Translations under genes and position numbers: made by a program
Part shown: positions 18,267 through 27,042 of the stretch, piece after piece
How the letters are laid out: the number at the start of each line of letters is the position of its first letter
How positions within the stretch are numbered: the stretch's first letter is position 1
Assembly: GCA_963750965.1 (NCBI GenBank)
Contig: CAVVSK010000007.1
Location: 4,310 to 68,309 of the forward strand
DNA from: CANKHA01 sp963750965
GTDB taxonomy: Bacteria; Pseudomonadota; Alphaproteobacteria; Rhizobiales; Xanthobacteraceae
Length of the DNA: 64,000 nt
Reading direction: 5' to 3'
The notes under the pieces: model-generated
The model's input: the letters and a program-made list of their open reading frames with translations, nothing else
Database searches by the model: none
What the model was told of the DNA's origin: nothing

Positions 18267-18530
18267 ATGAAATATCTAAAAATGGGTGGTTTGCTGCTCG
18301 TCGTGGCCCTCGCCGGCACGACGGCGGCCAGCGCGCAGGAGCCGACGACGGGCAATGTTTCGTGTGGCAAAAGCTGCTCCGCGACTTACAGAGCGTGCAT
18401 AAAATCTTGCGTCGGGCGTGGTTCGCAGCCGACATGTACGGTGCCGTGCGCCCAAACAAGGAAGGGTTGCCTAACCACCGGCGAGTGGCAAACGGCCAGC
18501 CGCCTCTGCACCGGCCTCAGAAAAAGATAA
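18267..18530 (+). CDS. small secreted cysteine-rich protein
   Basis: An 87-residue protein with a signal peptide (residues 1-24, ending TTAASAQ). The mature domain of about 63 residues has eight cysteines (pairs SCGKSC, ACIKSC, CTVPC, then single CL and LC), enough for four disulfides. The ATG at 18267 has a GGGGGGAG ribosome site five bases upstream, a strong sign of a real gene. I do not recognise the family. Its 3' end converges on the indolepyruvate oxidoreductase gene with a 10-base gap. Confidence 0.7.
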   Translation: MKYLKMGGLLLVVALAGTTAASAQEPTTGNVSCGKSCSATYRACIKSCVGRGSQPTCTVPCAQTRKGCLTTGEWQTASRLCTGLRKR

Positions 18531-18540
18531 AGGTCGCCGG

Positions 18541-21500
18541 CTATTCGGCGGCCTTGAGGAAGGACGACGCGCCGGCGCGGAACTGCTCCAGCAGCGCCGC
18601 TTCCTCGGCCTTGGCGGCCGTAAGGTGCCGCGTCTTAACGTGGCCGAAGCCGCGGATTTTTTCTGGGATCGCGGCGAGACCGGTGGCGAGATGGTGATTG
18701 TGGGGCGCGAGCCTTGGCATGATCTCGTTCAACATGGCCTCATAATCCGCGATCAGCCTGCGTTCGGTTTTGCGCTCGCGCGTATAGCCGAACGGGTCGA
18801 AGGCAGTTCCGCGCAGGAATTTCAGCTTCGCCAGCGCGCGGAATACCGGCAGGACCCAGCCGCCGAACGTGAGCTTGCGCGGCAGGCCGGTGGCACGGTC
18901 GCGCGGTGCGAACAGCGGCGGCGCCAGATGGAATTGAAGCCGAAGATCGCCCTCGAAGTCACCTTTCAGCTGCCGCATGAAGGAGGCGTCGGCGTAAAGT
19001 CGCGCCACTTCATACTCATCCTTGTAGGCCATCAGCTTGAAGAGATAGCGCGCGACCGCTTCGGCAAAGCCGCATTTGCCCGGCGCCTGCGCGGCTTCCG
19101 CAGCCCTGGCACGCTCGACCATGGTGTGGTAGCGCGCAGCATAGGCGGCGTTCTGATAGTCGCTGAGGAAAGCTACCCGCCTCCCGACCATTTCATCGAA
19201 AGATTGCGACAGGCGTTGATCCTCCGCGCTTTCTTCCGTCAGGGGGCGCAGCAGGCTCTCGATCTTGGCGGGGTCGGCAGCGGCCAGACGGCCCCAGCGG
19301 AACGCCGCATGATTCATCGCCACTGCTTCGCCGTTGAGCGCGATCGCCTGTTCGATCGCCGCGGCCGACAGCGGCAGCGTGCCGAGCTGATAGGCATAGC
19401 CAAGCAGGAAAATATTGGCGCCGATAGAATTTCCGAGAAGCCCGCTTGCGATCCGGGTGGCATCGACGAAATGGCAGCATTCGCGGCCGGCTGCCTCGGT
19501 GATGGCGCGTTCGATGCGCTTTGCGGGCAATGTGAAGTCGGCATCGCGGGTGAAATCACCCGGCAGGAATTCCGCAAGATTCACCACCACGCGCGTGCGG
19601 CCCTCGCTCACCGCCGCCAATACATTCTTGCTGCCCGCCACCACGATATCACCGCCGAGCACGAGATCGGCCCCTCCGGGCGGAACGCGGATGGCATGGA
19701 TATCTTCGGGCCGTGCCGCAATGCGGATATGGCTGTGCACCGGACCGCCCTTCTGCGCCAGGCCTGACATGTCGATGACACCGGCGCCCAGGCCTTCCAG
19801 ATGCGCCGCCATGCCCAGAATGCCGCCGATGGTGACGACCCCCGTGCCGCCGATGCCGGTGACGATGATGCGGTAAGGCACGTTCAGCGACGGCAGCGAT
19901 GGCGGCGGCAGGTCAGGCAGCGTCAGGCCTTCGATCGCAGCACCGCGCCGCTTTGGCTTGCCGCCGTGCACGGTGACCAGCGACGGGCAGAAGCCTTTCA
20001 GGCAGGAGTAATCCTTGTTGCAACTCGACTGGTCGATCTTGCGCTTGCGGCCGAACTCGGTTTCCAGGGGCTGGATCGAAACGCAGTTCGACTGCACCCC
20101 GCAATCGCCGCAGCCTTCGCATATCAGCTCATTGATGATAACGCGTTTGTCGGGATCGGGATAAAGGCCGCGCTTCCTTCGGCGGCGTTTTTCGGCGGCG
20201 CAGGTCTGGTCGTAGATCAGCACCGTGACGCCCGGTATGGCGGCAAGCTCGGTCTGCACAGCCATCAGCTCGTCGCGGTGATGAATGCTGACGCCGCGCG
20301 GCCAATCCTCGCTCTTGGAGTATTTCTCCGGCGCATCGGTGACCACCACCACGCGCGCGGCGGCTTCACCCACCATCTGCTTGGCAATCAGCGGTACGGT
20401 CAGCTTGCCGTCGTTGGCCTGGCCGCCAGTCATGGCGACAGCGTCGTTGAACAGGATCTTGTAGGTGACGTTGATGTCGGCCGCGACCGCGGCGCGGATC
20501 GCGAGGCTACCGGAATGGTTATAGGTACCGTCGCCAATATTTTGGAAGACGTGGTTGCGCGTGGAGAACAGCGCTTCGCCCATCCAGTTGGCGCCCTCGC
20601 CGCCCATTTGGGTAAAGCCGAGCGTCGAGCGATCCATCCATTGCGCCATGTAGTGACAGCCGATGCCGGCATAGGCGCGCATGCCTTCCGGCACGACCGT
20701 GGACGTATTGTGCGGGCAGCCGGAGCAGAAATAGGCCCGGCGGCTGGCGACCTCCTCGCCTTCGCTCAGCCGCTGGCGCATTTGCCTGAGCGCGGTGACG
20801 CGGGCGGCGAGATCAGGCTGCGGCGCAAATTTCAAGACGCGATCGCCAATGCAGGTCGCGACGGCCGTTACATCGAGCGCACCTTTGGCGGAGAACAGCG
20901 CACGCTCTTCCTCGTCCTTCTTGCCGATGACGATTGGCTGATTGGCCGTGCCGTAAAGCAGTGCGCGCAGCTGCGTCTCGACCAGCGCCTCTTTTTCTTC
21001 GACGACGATGATGAGGTCGAGGCCGCGCGCGAAGGCGACCATCTCATCGCGAATGAGCGGCCAGGCGCAGCCTAGCTTCAGCAGACGCAGACCGAGGTTG
21101 TTGCACGCTACCTCGTCGAGACCGAGCTCGTCGAATGCCTGGCGCACATCGCTATAAGCTTTGCCGACGGTGATGATGCCGATTTTCGCCGTGCGGCCGC
21201 CGGACGTGACGGTGCGGGTCAGTGAATTGGCGCGCAGGAAAGCGGAAATGGCGTCGCGCTTGAAATCGTAGAGCCGCGCCTCCTGCACCGGCACCGGATC
21301 CCGCAGGCGGATATGCAGGCCGCCCTGCGGCATGGCGAAGTCCGTCGGCGTGACGAAATTCATGCGGCCGAGACTGCCGTCGACAATGCCGGTGGCCTCC
21401 ACGGTGTCCTGCATCACTTTCATCGCCGCCCAACAGCCGGTGAAGCGGGACATCGCCCAGCCATAAAGACCGTAATCCAGGATTTCCTGCAGATTGGCCG

Positions 21501-22017
21501 GCACCAGCACCGGGATCAACACGTCGACAAAACGGAATTCCGATTGATGCGCGGTGGTGGAAGATGACGCGGTGTGATCGTCACCGGCTACGGCCAGCAC
21601 GCCGCCATGCGGGGAGGTGCCGGCGAGATTGGCATGGCGGAAGACGTCTCCGGCGCGGTCGACGCCCGGGCCCTTGCCGTACCACATCCCGAACACGCCG
21701 TCGTATTTGCCCTCGCCGCGCAACTCCGCCTGCTGGGTTCCCCACAGCGCAGTCGCTGCGAGGTCTTCATTGATGCCGGGCTGAAAGCGGATATGTGCAG
21801 GGTCAAGGAATTTTTGCGCGCGCTCGAGCTGCTGGTCGAGGCCGCCGAGCGGGGAGCCACGATAGCCGGTGACCAGGCCCGCGGTATTCAGACCGGAGCG
21901 GCGGTCGTGCTCGCGCTGCATCAGGCACAGGCGGACCAGCGCCTGAAAGCCGGTGACGAACACCCGGCTTTGCGTCAAATCGTATTTATCGTCGAGCGTG
22001 ACGTGCCTGAGCGCCAT
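18541..22017 (-). CDS. indolepyruvate ferredoxin oxidoreductase, fused alpha-beta form
   Basis: A 1158-residue fusion of IorA- and IorB-like parts that oxidatively decarboxylates aryl- or branched-chain 2-oxo acids to acyl-CoA, reducing ferredoxin. The ATG at 22017 begins ALRHVTLDDKYDL and fits the usual length; the longer reading antisense to the nitrile hydratase start is rejected. The pyrimidine-binding N-terminal domain has LVTGYRGSPLGGLD. The TPP domain has GDGTYNHSGSLAIRAAV with an NDAVAMTGGQ motif. A ferredoxin-like stretch has CEGCGDCG...C and a further CNKDYSCLKGFCP set. The C-terminal gamma domain begins VTGIGGTGVVTIGGILG. It is divergent from the nitrile hydratase operon by 94 bases. 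Confidence 0.93.
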   Translation of the reverse strand: MALRHVTLDDKYDLTQSRVFVTGFQALVRLCLMQREHDRRSGLNTAGLVTGYRGSPLGGLDQQLERAQKFLDPAHIRFQPGINEDLAATALWGTQQAELRGEGKYDGVFGMWYGKGPGVDRAGDVFRHANLAGTSPHGGVLAVAGDDHTASSSTTAHQSEFRFVDVLIPVLVPANLQEILDYGLYGWAMSRFTGCWAAMKVMQDTVEATGIVDGSLGRMNFVTPTDFAMPQGGLHIRLRDPVPVQEARLYDFKRDAISAFLRANSLTRTVTSGGRTAKIGIITVGKAYSDVRQAFDELGLDEVACNNLGLRLLKLGCAWPLIRDEMVAFARGLDLIIVVEEKEALVETQLRALLYGTANQPIVIGKKDEEERALFSAKGALDVTAVATCIGDRVLKFAPQPDLAARVTALRQMRQRLSEGEEVASRRAYFCSGCPHNTSTVVPEGMRAYAGIGCHYMAQWMDRSTLGFTQMGGEGANWMGEALFSTRNHVFQNIGDGTYNHSGSLAIRAAVAADINVTYKILFNDAVAMTGGQANDGKLTVPLIAKQMVGEAAARVVVVTDAPEKYSKSEDWPRGVSIHHRDELMAVQTELAAIPGVTVLIYDQTCAAEKRRRRKRGLYPDPDKRVIINELICEGCGDCGVQSNCVSIQPLETEFGRKRKIDQSSCNKDYSCLKGFCPSLVTVHGGKPKRRGAAIEGLTLPDLPPPSLPSLNVPYRIIVTGIGGTGVVTIGGILGMAAHLEGLGAGVIDMSGLAQKGGPVHSHIRIAARPEDIHAIRVPPGGADLVLGGDIVVAGSKNVLAAVSEGRTRVVVNLAEFLPGDFTRDADFTLPAKRIERAITEAAGRECCHFVDATRIASGLLGNSIGANIFLLGYAYQLGTLPLSAAAIEQAIALNGEAVAMNHAAFRWGRLAAADPAKIESLLRPLTEESAEDQRLSQSFDEMVGRRVAFLSDYQNAAYAARYHTMVERARAAEAAQAPGKCGFAEAVARYLFKLMAYKDEYEVARLYADASFMRQLKGDFEGDLRLQFHLAPPLFAPRDRATGLPRKLTFGGWVLPVFRALAKLKFLRGTAFDPFGYTRERKTERRLIADYEAMLNEIMPRLAPHNHHLATGLAAIPEKIRGFGHVKTRHLTAAKAEEAALLEQFRAGASSFLKAAE

Positions 22018-22111
22018 TTCGCGCCGGGACCTCCGGGAGCCAGTGTGCCCGCCTGCGGGAACCACTGCCAGGGGGTTGATACAGACCGATGATTGCGGCA
22101 GCAATAACGAT

Positions 22112-22729
22112 ATGAGCGACCACGAGCACGACCACGGGCATAGTTCCGAGCTGTCGGAAATGCAGCTGCGGGTGCGCGCGCTGGAAACCATCCTGGTCGA
22201 GAAGGGCTATGTTGACCCCGCCGCACTCGACGCCATTATCGAGACCTATGAGCACAAGATCGGCCCGCATAGCGGCGCCCGGGCGATCGCTAAGGCCTGG
22301 GTCGATCCCGATTTCCGCCGCCAGCTGTTCGACAATGCGAGCAAGGCATTCGCCGCGCTGGGCATACCGGGCGGAACCGAGCATCTGATCGCGCTGGAGA
22401 ACACCCCGCAGCGGCACAACATGGTCGTCTGCACCTTGTGCTCCTGCTATCCCTCCGCCACGCTCGGGCTTCCGCCGGTCTGGTACAAATCCGCGGCCTA
22501 TCGTTCACGTACGGTCGCCGACCCGCGCAGCGTGCTGGAGGAATTCGGCACCGAATTGCCTTCCGACATGGAGATCCGCGTCTGGGATTCCACCGCCGAG
22601 GTGCGATACATCGTGGTGCCGATGCGGCCGAAGGGTACCGAGGGGTGGAGCGAGCAACAGCTCGCCGCGATCGTCAGCCGCGACTGCATGATCGGCACGC
22701 GTTTGCCTGAACCCGGAGCCGCGCGATGA
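22112..22729 (+). CDS. nthA: cobalt-type nitrile hydratase alpha subunit
   Basis: A 205-residue subunit hydrating nitriles to amides. The metal claw is CTLCSC at residues 107-112 (VVCTLCSCYP). Thr rather than Ser after the first Cys is the signature of the Co(III) rather than Fe(III) class; the cysteines become oxidised in the mature enzyme. A His/Asp-rich start (MSDHEHDHGHSSE) precedes the helical domain. The ATG at 22112 was chosen over a longer reading because it begins exactly where homology starts. It overlaps nthB by four bases. Confidence 0.95.
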   Translation: MSDHEHDHGHSSELSEMQLRVRALETILVEKGYVDPAALDAIIETYEHKIGPHSGARAIAKAWVDPDFRRQLFDNASKAFAALGIPGGTEHLIALENTPQRHNMVVCTLCSCYPSATLGLPPVWYKSAAYRSRTVADPRSVLEEFGTELPSDMEIRVWDSTAEVRYIVVPMRPKGTEGWSEQQLAAIVSRDCMIGTRLPEPGAAR

Positions 22730-23385
22730 ACGGCGCGCACGACATGGGCGGCATGGACGGCTTCGGACCGGTGCAGCCGGAAACGAATGAGCCGGTGTTC
22801 CATGAAGAATGGGAAGGCCGCGTTCTGGCGATGAATCGCGCCATGGGCTACACCGGCGCGTGGAACGGCGACATCTCCCGCTACGCCAAGGAAATATTGC
22901 CGCCGGATGTCTATCTCGGCAGTTCCTATTACCGGCGCTGGACGCTCGGTCTGGAATGGATGTTGATGGACAACGGTTTGGTCGGCGCCGATGAATTCGC
23001 CGCCGGCCATGCATTGCGTCCGGGCAAGTCGCTCAAACGCAAACTCACAATGGATCAGTTGGAAGCCGCGGTGACGCGCGGCTCGTATGAGCGGCCGGTC
23101 AGAGCGCCCGCGGTGTTCAGGCTTTCGGATCGCGTGCGTATGCGCAACATCCATCCCAAAGGGCATACCCGGCTGCCGCGTTATGTACGCGGCCATGTAG
23201 GCATCATCGAGCGCGTGCATGGCTGTCACGTATTTCCCGACAGCCACGCCTCCTTGAGCCGGGAGGAAGATCCGCAATGGCTCTACACCGTGCGCTTCGA
23301 GGGCCGCGAATTATGGGGCGAGGCCGCCGATCCGACATTGAAGGTGTCGATCGATGCCTGGGAGCCTTACCTGGAGCGGGCTTAA
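22726..23385 (+). CDS. nthB: nitrile hydratase beta subunit
   Basis: A 219-residue partner of NthA; the two form the alpha-beta heterodimer. It starts with the hallmark MNGAHDMGGMDGFGPV, has the helical arm with YYRRWTLGLEWML, and ends with the SH3-like barrel (FRLSDRVRMRNIHPKGHTRL ... YTVRFEGRELWGE). The start overlaps the alpha stop (ATGA) and the end overlaps the accessory-gene start (TAATG). The order alpha-beta-accessory is normal for cobalt-type enzymes. Confidence 0.95.
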   Translation: MNGAHDMGGMDGFGPVQPETNEPVFHEEWEGRVLAMNRAMGYTGAWNGDISRYAKEILPPDVYLGSSYYRRWTLGLEWMLMDNGLVGADEFAAGHALRPGKSLKRKLTMDQLEAAVTRGSYERPVRAPAVFRLSDRVRMRNIHPKGHTRLPRYVRGHVGIIERVHGCHVFPDSHASLSREEDPQWLYTVRFEGRELWGEAADPTLKVSIDAWEPYLERA

Positions 23386-23768
23386 TGAACGCGCCCGACG
23401 AGAGACGCCCGATCGCGGAGATTTCGCCGGGAATGCCGCGCGACGAGGATGGCCCGGTGTTTCGCGAGCCGTGGGAGGCGCAGGCCTTTGCCATGACCCT
23501 CGCCCTGCAGCAGCGCGGGCTATTCACTGCGGCGGAATGGTCAGAGGCGCTCGGCGCTGAGATCAAGCGCGCGCAGACGGCGGGCGACCCGGACACCGGA
23601 GAAACCTATTACCGGCATTGGTTGGCCGCGCTGGAACGGCTGATTGCGGAAAAAGGCGTGACGAGCCACGAGACCCTGCATCGTTATCGCGAGGCATGGG
23701 ACCACGCCGCCGACCGCACACCGCACGGTCAGCCGATCGAATTGCGCCCGGACGATTTTGCTAAATGA
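23385..23768 (+). CDS. nitrile hydratase accessory protein (P14K/NhlE-like activator)
   Basis: A 127-residue protein homologous to the N-terminal half of the beta subunit (DEDGPVFREPWEAQAFAMTL, ETYYRHWLAALERLIAEKG). In cobalt-type systems such proteins load the alpha subunit by self-subunit swapping. The start overlaps the nthB stop by one base (TAATG). Its last eight bases overlap the end of the convergent NicO transporter gene. No amidase gene follows, so the amide product must be handled elsewhere. Confidence 0.88.
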   Translation: MNAPDERRPIAEISPGMPRDEDGPVFREPWEAQAFAMTLALQQRGLFTAAEWSEALGAEIKRAQTAGDPDTGETYYRHWLAALERLIAEKGVTSHETLHRYREAWDHAADRTPHGQPIELRPDDFAK

Positions 23769-24777
23769 GCATCCGCTCGCTCGCCATGTAGCCGGCGAGA
23801 AGGAGTGCGCCGAAAGCGATCACCGCCAGGGAAGCGAGGACTTCGACGCCACGCAACAGCAAGGCGCCCTTCCCGCCGCCTGAGCTGACGAGGCGGCCTG
23901 CCAAACCACGGGCGCCGACCGCGATGCTGGCGATCACTGCCACAGTGATGGCGGTGCCGAGCGCGATCAAAAGGGTTGCACCAATGCCAGCCCAAAAAAT
24001 TCCCTGCGCCAGTGCAAAGATCAGCACCAGGACGGCGCCGGAGCAGGGCCGCAATCCGACAGCGACGATGGCTGCCAATCCGCGCCCCCAGCCGCCGGGG
24101 CCCGCAAGATCCTCCGGCGGCGGCGCATGCAGATGGTCACACGCGGCGACAAGGTGGGGGTGATCATGGTGATGATGGTGATGATGATCGTGATGGTCCG
24201 CCTGGCCGCGCAGCGCGGCCATGAAGGCGCCGCCCTTGCGCCACAGTAGCTGCAGGCCGATGAGGATGATCAGCGAATAGCTGACGATCTCGATGATGCG
24301 AACCGCGTCCCCCATCATGCGCGCGGTGGCGCCGAGGACGATGGAAGCAATGCCCACCAGCAGGATGGCGACCAGCGCCTGCAGCATGGCGGAAGCAAAC
24401 GACAGCACGACGCCGCGCCGCCAGGTTTCATTATTGGCGAACAGATAAGACGAGATCACCGCCTTGCCGTGGCCCGGCCCGGCGGCGTGGAAGACGCCGT
24501 AGAGAAACGAGATGCCGAACAGGCCGGCCACCGCGGTGTAATCGGTTTTCACCGCGCGCAGGCTACCCGAGAGCATGCGATAGAATTCGGCCTGTTTGGC
24601 AAAGATCCAGCCCATCACGCCGTCCGCGGGGGGCGGTGGTGGCGGCGGGCGCGGGCCGACGCCGAAGGGGTTGCCTTGCGCAACGGCCGCGCCAACCAGC
24701 GTGAGAAAAAAACCGAGAAAGAAGAGAAAGGCGAGAACCGCAAACGTGCCGCGCCGGCCCGCAGTCTTCACGGGCAC
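23761..24777 (-). CDS. NicO/RcnA-type nickel/cobalt transporter
   Basis: A 338-residue membrane protein. Residues 1-35 form a hydrophobic signal or anchor, followed by a Pro run. The transmembrane region has the family motif GVFHAAGPGHGKAVISSY near residue 97. A cytoplasmic loop near residues 193-215 carries a run of histidines and aspartates for metal binding. The second half has GLRPCSGAVLVLIFALAQG, also a hallmark. Members export Ni2+ or Co2+. It is co-transcribed after the DUF1007 gene (10-base overlap) and converges on the Co-dependent nitrile hydratase operon, so a role in cobalt balance is plausible but inferred. Confidence 0.88.
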   Translation of the reverse strand: MPVKTAGRRGTFAVLAFLFFLGFFLTLVGAAVAQGNPFGVGPRPPPPPPPADGVMGWIFAKQAEFYRMLSGSLRAVKTDYTAVAGLFGISFLYGVFHAAGPGHGKAVISSYLFANNETWRRGVVLSFASAMLQALVAILLVGIASIVLGATARMMGDAVRIIEIVSYSLIILIGLQLLWRKGGAFMAALRGQADHHDHHHHHHHDHPHLVAACDHLHAPPPEDLAGPGGWGRGLAAIVAVGLRPCSGAVLVLIFALAQGIFWAGIGATLLIALGTAITVAVIASIAVGARGLAGRLVSSGGGKGALLLRGVEVLASLAVIAFGALLLAGYMASERMLI

Positions 24778-25385
24778 TTTACCGCGATCTTGCTCGCGAA
24801 ATTCTGGCCCCAGTTGCCGGCCATGAACGAGGCTTCGCTAAGCTGCTTGCTGACCTCTTTCGGCGCCTCCACCGCGGCCTTGCATTGCGCAGGCGCGCCG
24901 ACCAGCGCGACTGCGTCTTTTTCCGCAAAGGCGAAGGAGACAAAGTAGCTCGGGTCATAGACCTCGATGCTGAGATCCTTCTCCTTCAGCGGCGTCTTGA
25001 ACGGCAGCATGAAATTCAGGGTGAGCACTTCATTCTTGTAATCGAGCCAATAATCGGAGGCGTCACCAAGGGCGACGTCCTTGCCGCCCGCCTTGGCAAA
25101 GGTGAAGAAGTCGGACTCCTTCAGCGAGGTGATATTCACCTCCGCCAGACCCGCCAGATCCTCGCGGGTGAAAATGCCTTTGGTTTTCTGCGGCAGGCCT
25201 TCGAGCGCAAAGGCCGAATACATGTCATCGAATTTCCAGGCATGCCGCACGCCGGTGGCGGCGCCCTTGGCGTCGTAGACGACTTCACTCGTCACCGTCA
25301 CCCAGACATGCGGATGGGCCTGCACCGGGCTGGTGAAAGCGGCGACGACAAAAGCGGCGGCGAGAAGATAAGAGGAAATTTTCAT
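24768..25385 (-). CDS. DUF1007 family periplasmic protein
   Basis: A 205-residue exported protein with a cleavable signal (KISSYLLAAAFVVAAF ... PVQA) followed directly by HPHVWVTVTSEVVYD, the mature N-terminus typical of DUF1007. These proteins are usually encoded beside NicO exporters, as here, where the genes overlap by 10 bases. The ATG at 25385 was chosen because it abuts the signal peptide; the alternative TTG six codons upstream has no site. Upstream at 25423-25436 a TGTTATAATG sequence resembles half of the Zur-like palindrome found at 35519, but the other half is poor. Confidence 0.85.
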   Translation of the reverse strand: MKISSYLLAAAFVVAAFTSPVQAHPHVWVTVTSEVVYDAKGAATGVRHAWKFDDMYSAFALEGLPQKTKGIFTREDLAGLAEVNITSLKESDFFTFAKAGGKDVALGDASDYWLDYKNEVLTLNFMLPFKTPLKEKDLSIEVYDPSYFVSFAFAEKDAVALVGAPAQCKAAVEAPKEVSKQLSEASFMAGNWGQNFASKIAVKCP

Positions 25386-25449
25386 GGCGGAATCATACCA
25401 CAAAGTGAGGCGGAATTGGGTTTGTTATAATGTTCAGCGCGTTACAGAG

Positions 25450-27039
25450 TTACACCCCGGCTGCGCCGCCGTCGGCCCGCGGGTCATGCGCGCCTTCCAG
25501 CGTGCCGTCCGCGTGCAGCACCACCGCGCCGGCATGTCCCATGACATCGGAATAGCCCTCGCCCAGCATTTCGACATCGTGACCCGCTGCCAACAGGCGG
25601 TCCGCCAGATTGCCGTCGAAACGGCTTTCCAGCCGAAGGTTGTCGCGCGGATTGCCCCAGGTGCGGCCGAGCAGCCAGCGCGGACGGTCGATGGCTTCCG
25701 CCAAGTTCTGTTTGAAACTCACGTGACGGGTGAACAGCGCGGCTTGTGTCTGCGGCTGGCCATCGCCGCCCATGGTGCCATAGGCCATGACGCGCCCATC
25801 CTTGAGGACCGCGAGCGCGGGATTGAGCGTGTGCACCGGAAGCCGGCCGGGCCCGAGGCAGTTGTGGGATTTCCGATCGAGCGAGAAGCTGGCGCCGCGG
25901 TTTTGCATCAGGACGCCGGTGCGCGGCAGCACACAGCCGGAACCGAATTCCCAGTAGAGCGACTGGATGTAGGAGACGACGAGACCGTTCCCATCTGCTG
26001 CCCCCATCCAGACCGTGTCGCCTTCTTTGTAAGGCGCGGGCCACGGCGCGGCCTTGCGGGGGTCGATTCTCATGGCCTCGCTATCGAGGAAAGCTGGTTG
26101 CAAGAAGCGATCGGCCCGCTCGCTCATCTGCGCGGGATCGCCGAGGAAACGGTCGCGCAAACGGAAGGCGCGCTTGGTGGCTTCGATAAGACCGTGGATA
26201 TGGTCAAAACCTTCCGGCTCGGCCACCCGCAGCCGCTCGAACAGCGCCAGGATCATCAGCGAGGCAAAACCCTGGGTGGGCGGCGGTGTGTTGTAGAGCG
26301 TGCCGGCGGCGGTCGTGACGCTCAATGGCTCCGCTACCGAGGCCCGGCAGTTCCTCAGGTCGTCGCGCGTGACCGGGCTGCCGATACGTTCCAGATCGGC
26401 GGCGAGCTCGCGCCCGACATCGCCGCGGTAGAAATCGTCCAGCCCGGCATGCGTCAGCTGCTCCAGGGTGTCTGCGAATGTCGGCTGGCGCAATTTGGCG
26501 TCCCGCTCCGGGGCTTTGCCGTCGACCAGAAATACGTCGGCAAAGCCGGGCGCGGATTTCAGCTCGGATAGCTTCTCCGCGGTCAGTCGCGCCTGGCTTT
26601 TCGAAATCACGTAACCATTGCGCGCATGCCCGATGGCGTCGGCCAGCAAGACGTCGAGAGGCAGCCGGCCGCGATAATGCTTGGCGGCTTCCAGCGCGGC
26701 GATCCAACCTCCGATCGTGCCGGGCGTGGTGAGCGCCGCGATCGGACCGCGCGGCGGGATGGCATCCTGGCCGCGATAGAAATCGAGCGTCGCCTTCGCA
26801 CCTGCCCGCCCCGCCGCCATGATCGCCAGCACGCGGCCCTTCGGTTCGCGAATGAGCCAGAAGGCGTCGCCGCCCACTTGCGCCATATGCGGATAGACCG
26901 CGGCAATGCTCGCGCCCATCGCGACCATGGCTTCGAGCGCGTTGCCGCCTTCCGCCAGCACCTGGCGCCCCGCCTCCGCCGCGGCACTATGCGGAGCGGC
27001 CGCGACGCCGCGGCGATGGCCGGCGGTGTGCAGGTCCAT
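25450..27039 (-). CDS. gamma-glutamyltransferase-family (Ntn) hydrolase
   Basis: A 529-residue member of the GGT family, which self-cleaves before a catalytic threonine and cleaves gamma-glutamyl or related amides. The likely nucleophile lies in EGDTVWMGAADGNGLVVSYIQ near residue 350 (Thr in DTVWM), matching the position of THxSVVD in classical GGTs, though the surrounding residues diverge. N-terminal LAEGGNALEAMVAMGASIA and GGDAFWLI and C-terminal GTMGGDGQPQTQ are typical. There is no signal peptide, so it may be cytoplasmic and act on something other than glutathione. It starts three bases downstream of the M3 peptidase stop. Confidence 0.85.
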   Translation of the reverse strand: MDLHTAGHRRGVAAAPHSAAAEAGRQVLAEGGNALEAMVAMGASIAAVYPHMAQVGGDAFWLIREPKGRVLAIMAAGRAGAKATLDFYRGQDAIPPRGPIAALTTPGTIGGWIAALEAAKHYRGRLPLDVLLADAIGHARNGYVISKSQARLTAEKLSELKSAPGFADVFLVDGKAPERDAKLRQPTFADTLEQLTHAGLDDFYRGDVGRELAADLERIGSPVTRDDLRNCRASVAEPLSVTTAAGTLYNTPPPTQGFASLMILALFERLRVAEPEGFDHIHGLIEATKRAFRLRDRFLGDPAQMSERADRFLQPAFLDSEAMRIDPRKAAPWPAPYKEGDTVWMGAADGNGLVVSYIQSLYWEFGSGCVLPRTGVLMQNRGASFSLDRKSHNCLGPGRLPVHTLNPALAVLKDGRVMAYGTMGGDGQPQTQAALFTRHVSFKQNLAEAIDRPRWLLGRTWGNPRDNLRLESRFDGNLADRLLAAGHDVEMLGEGYSDVMGHAGAVVLHADGTLEGAHDPRADGGAAGV

Positions 27040-27042
27040 GGC

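Noticed and set aside
25384..26571. 395-codon plus-strand frame over the gamma-glutamyltransferase-like gene
   Set aside because: Antisense shadow; composition and lack of motifs argue against coding.
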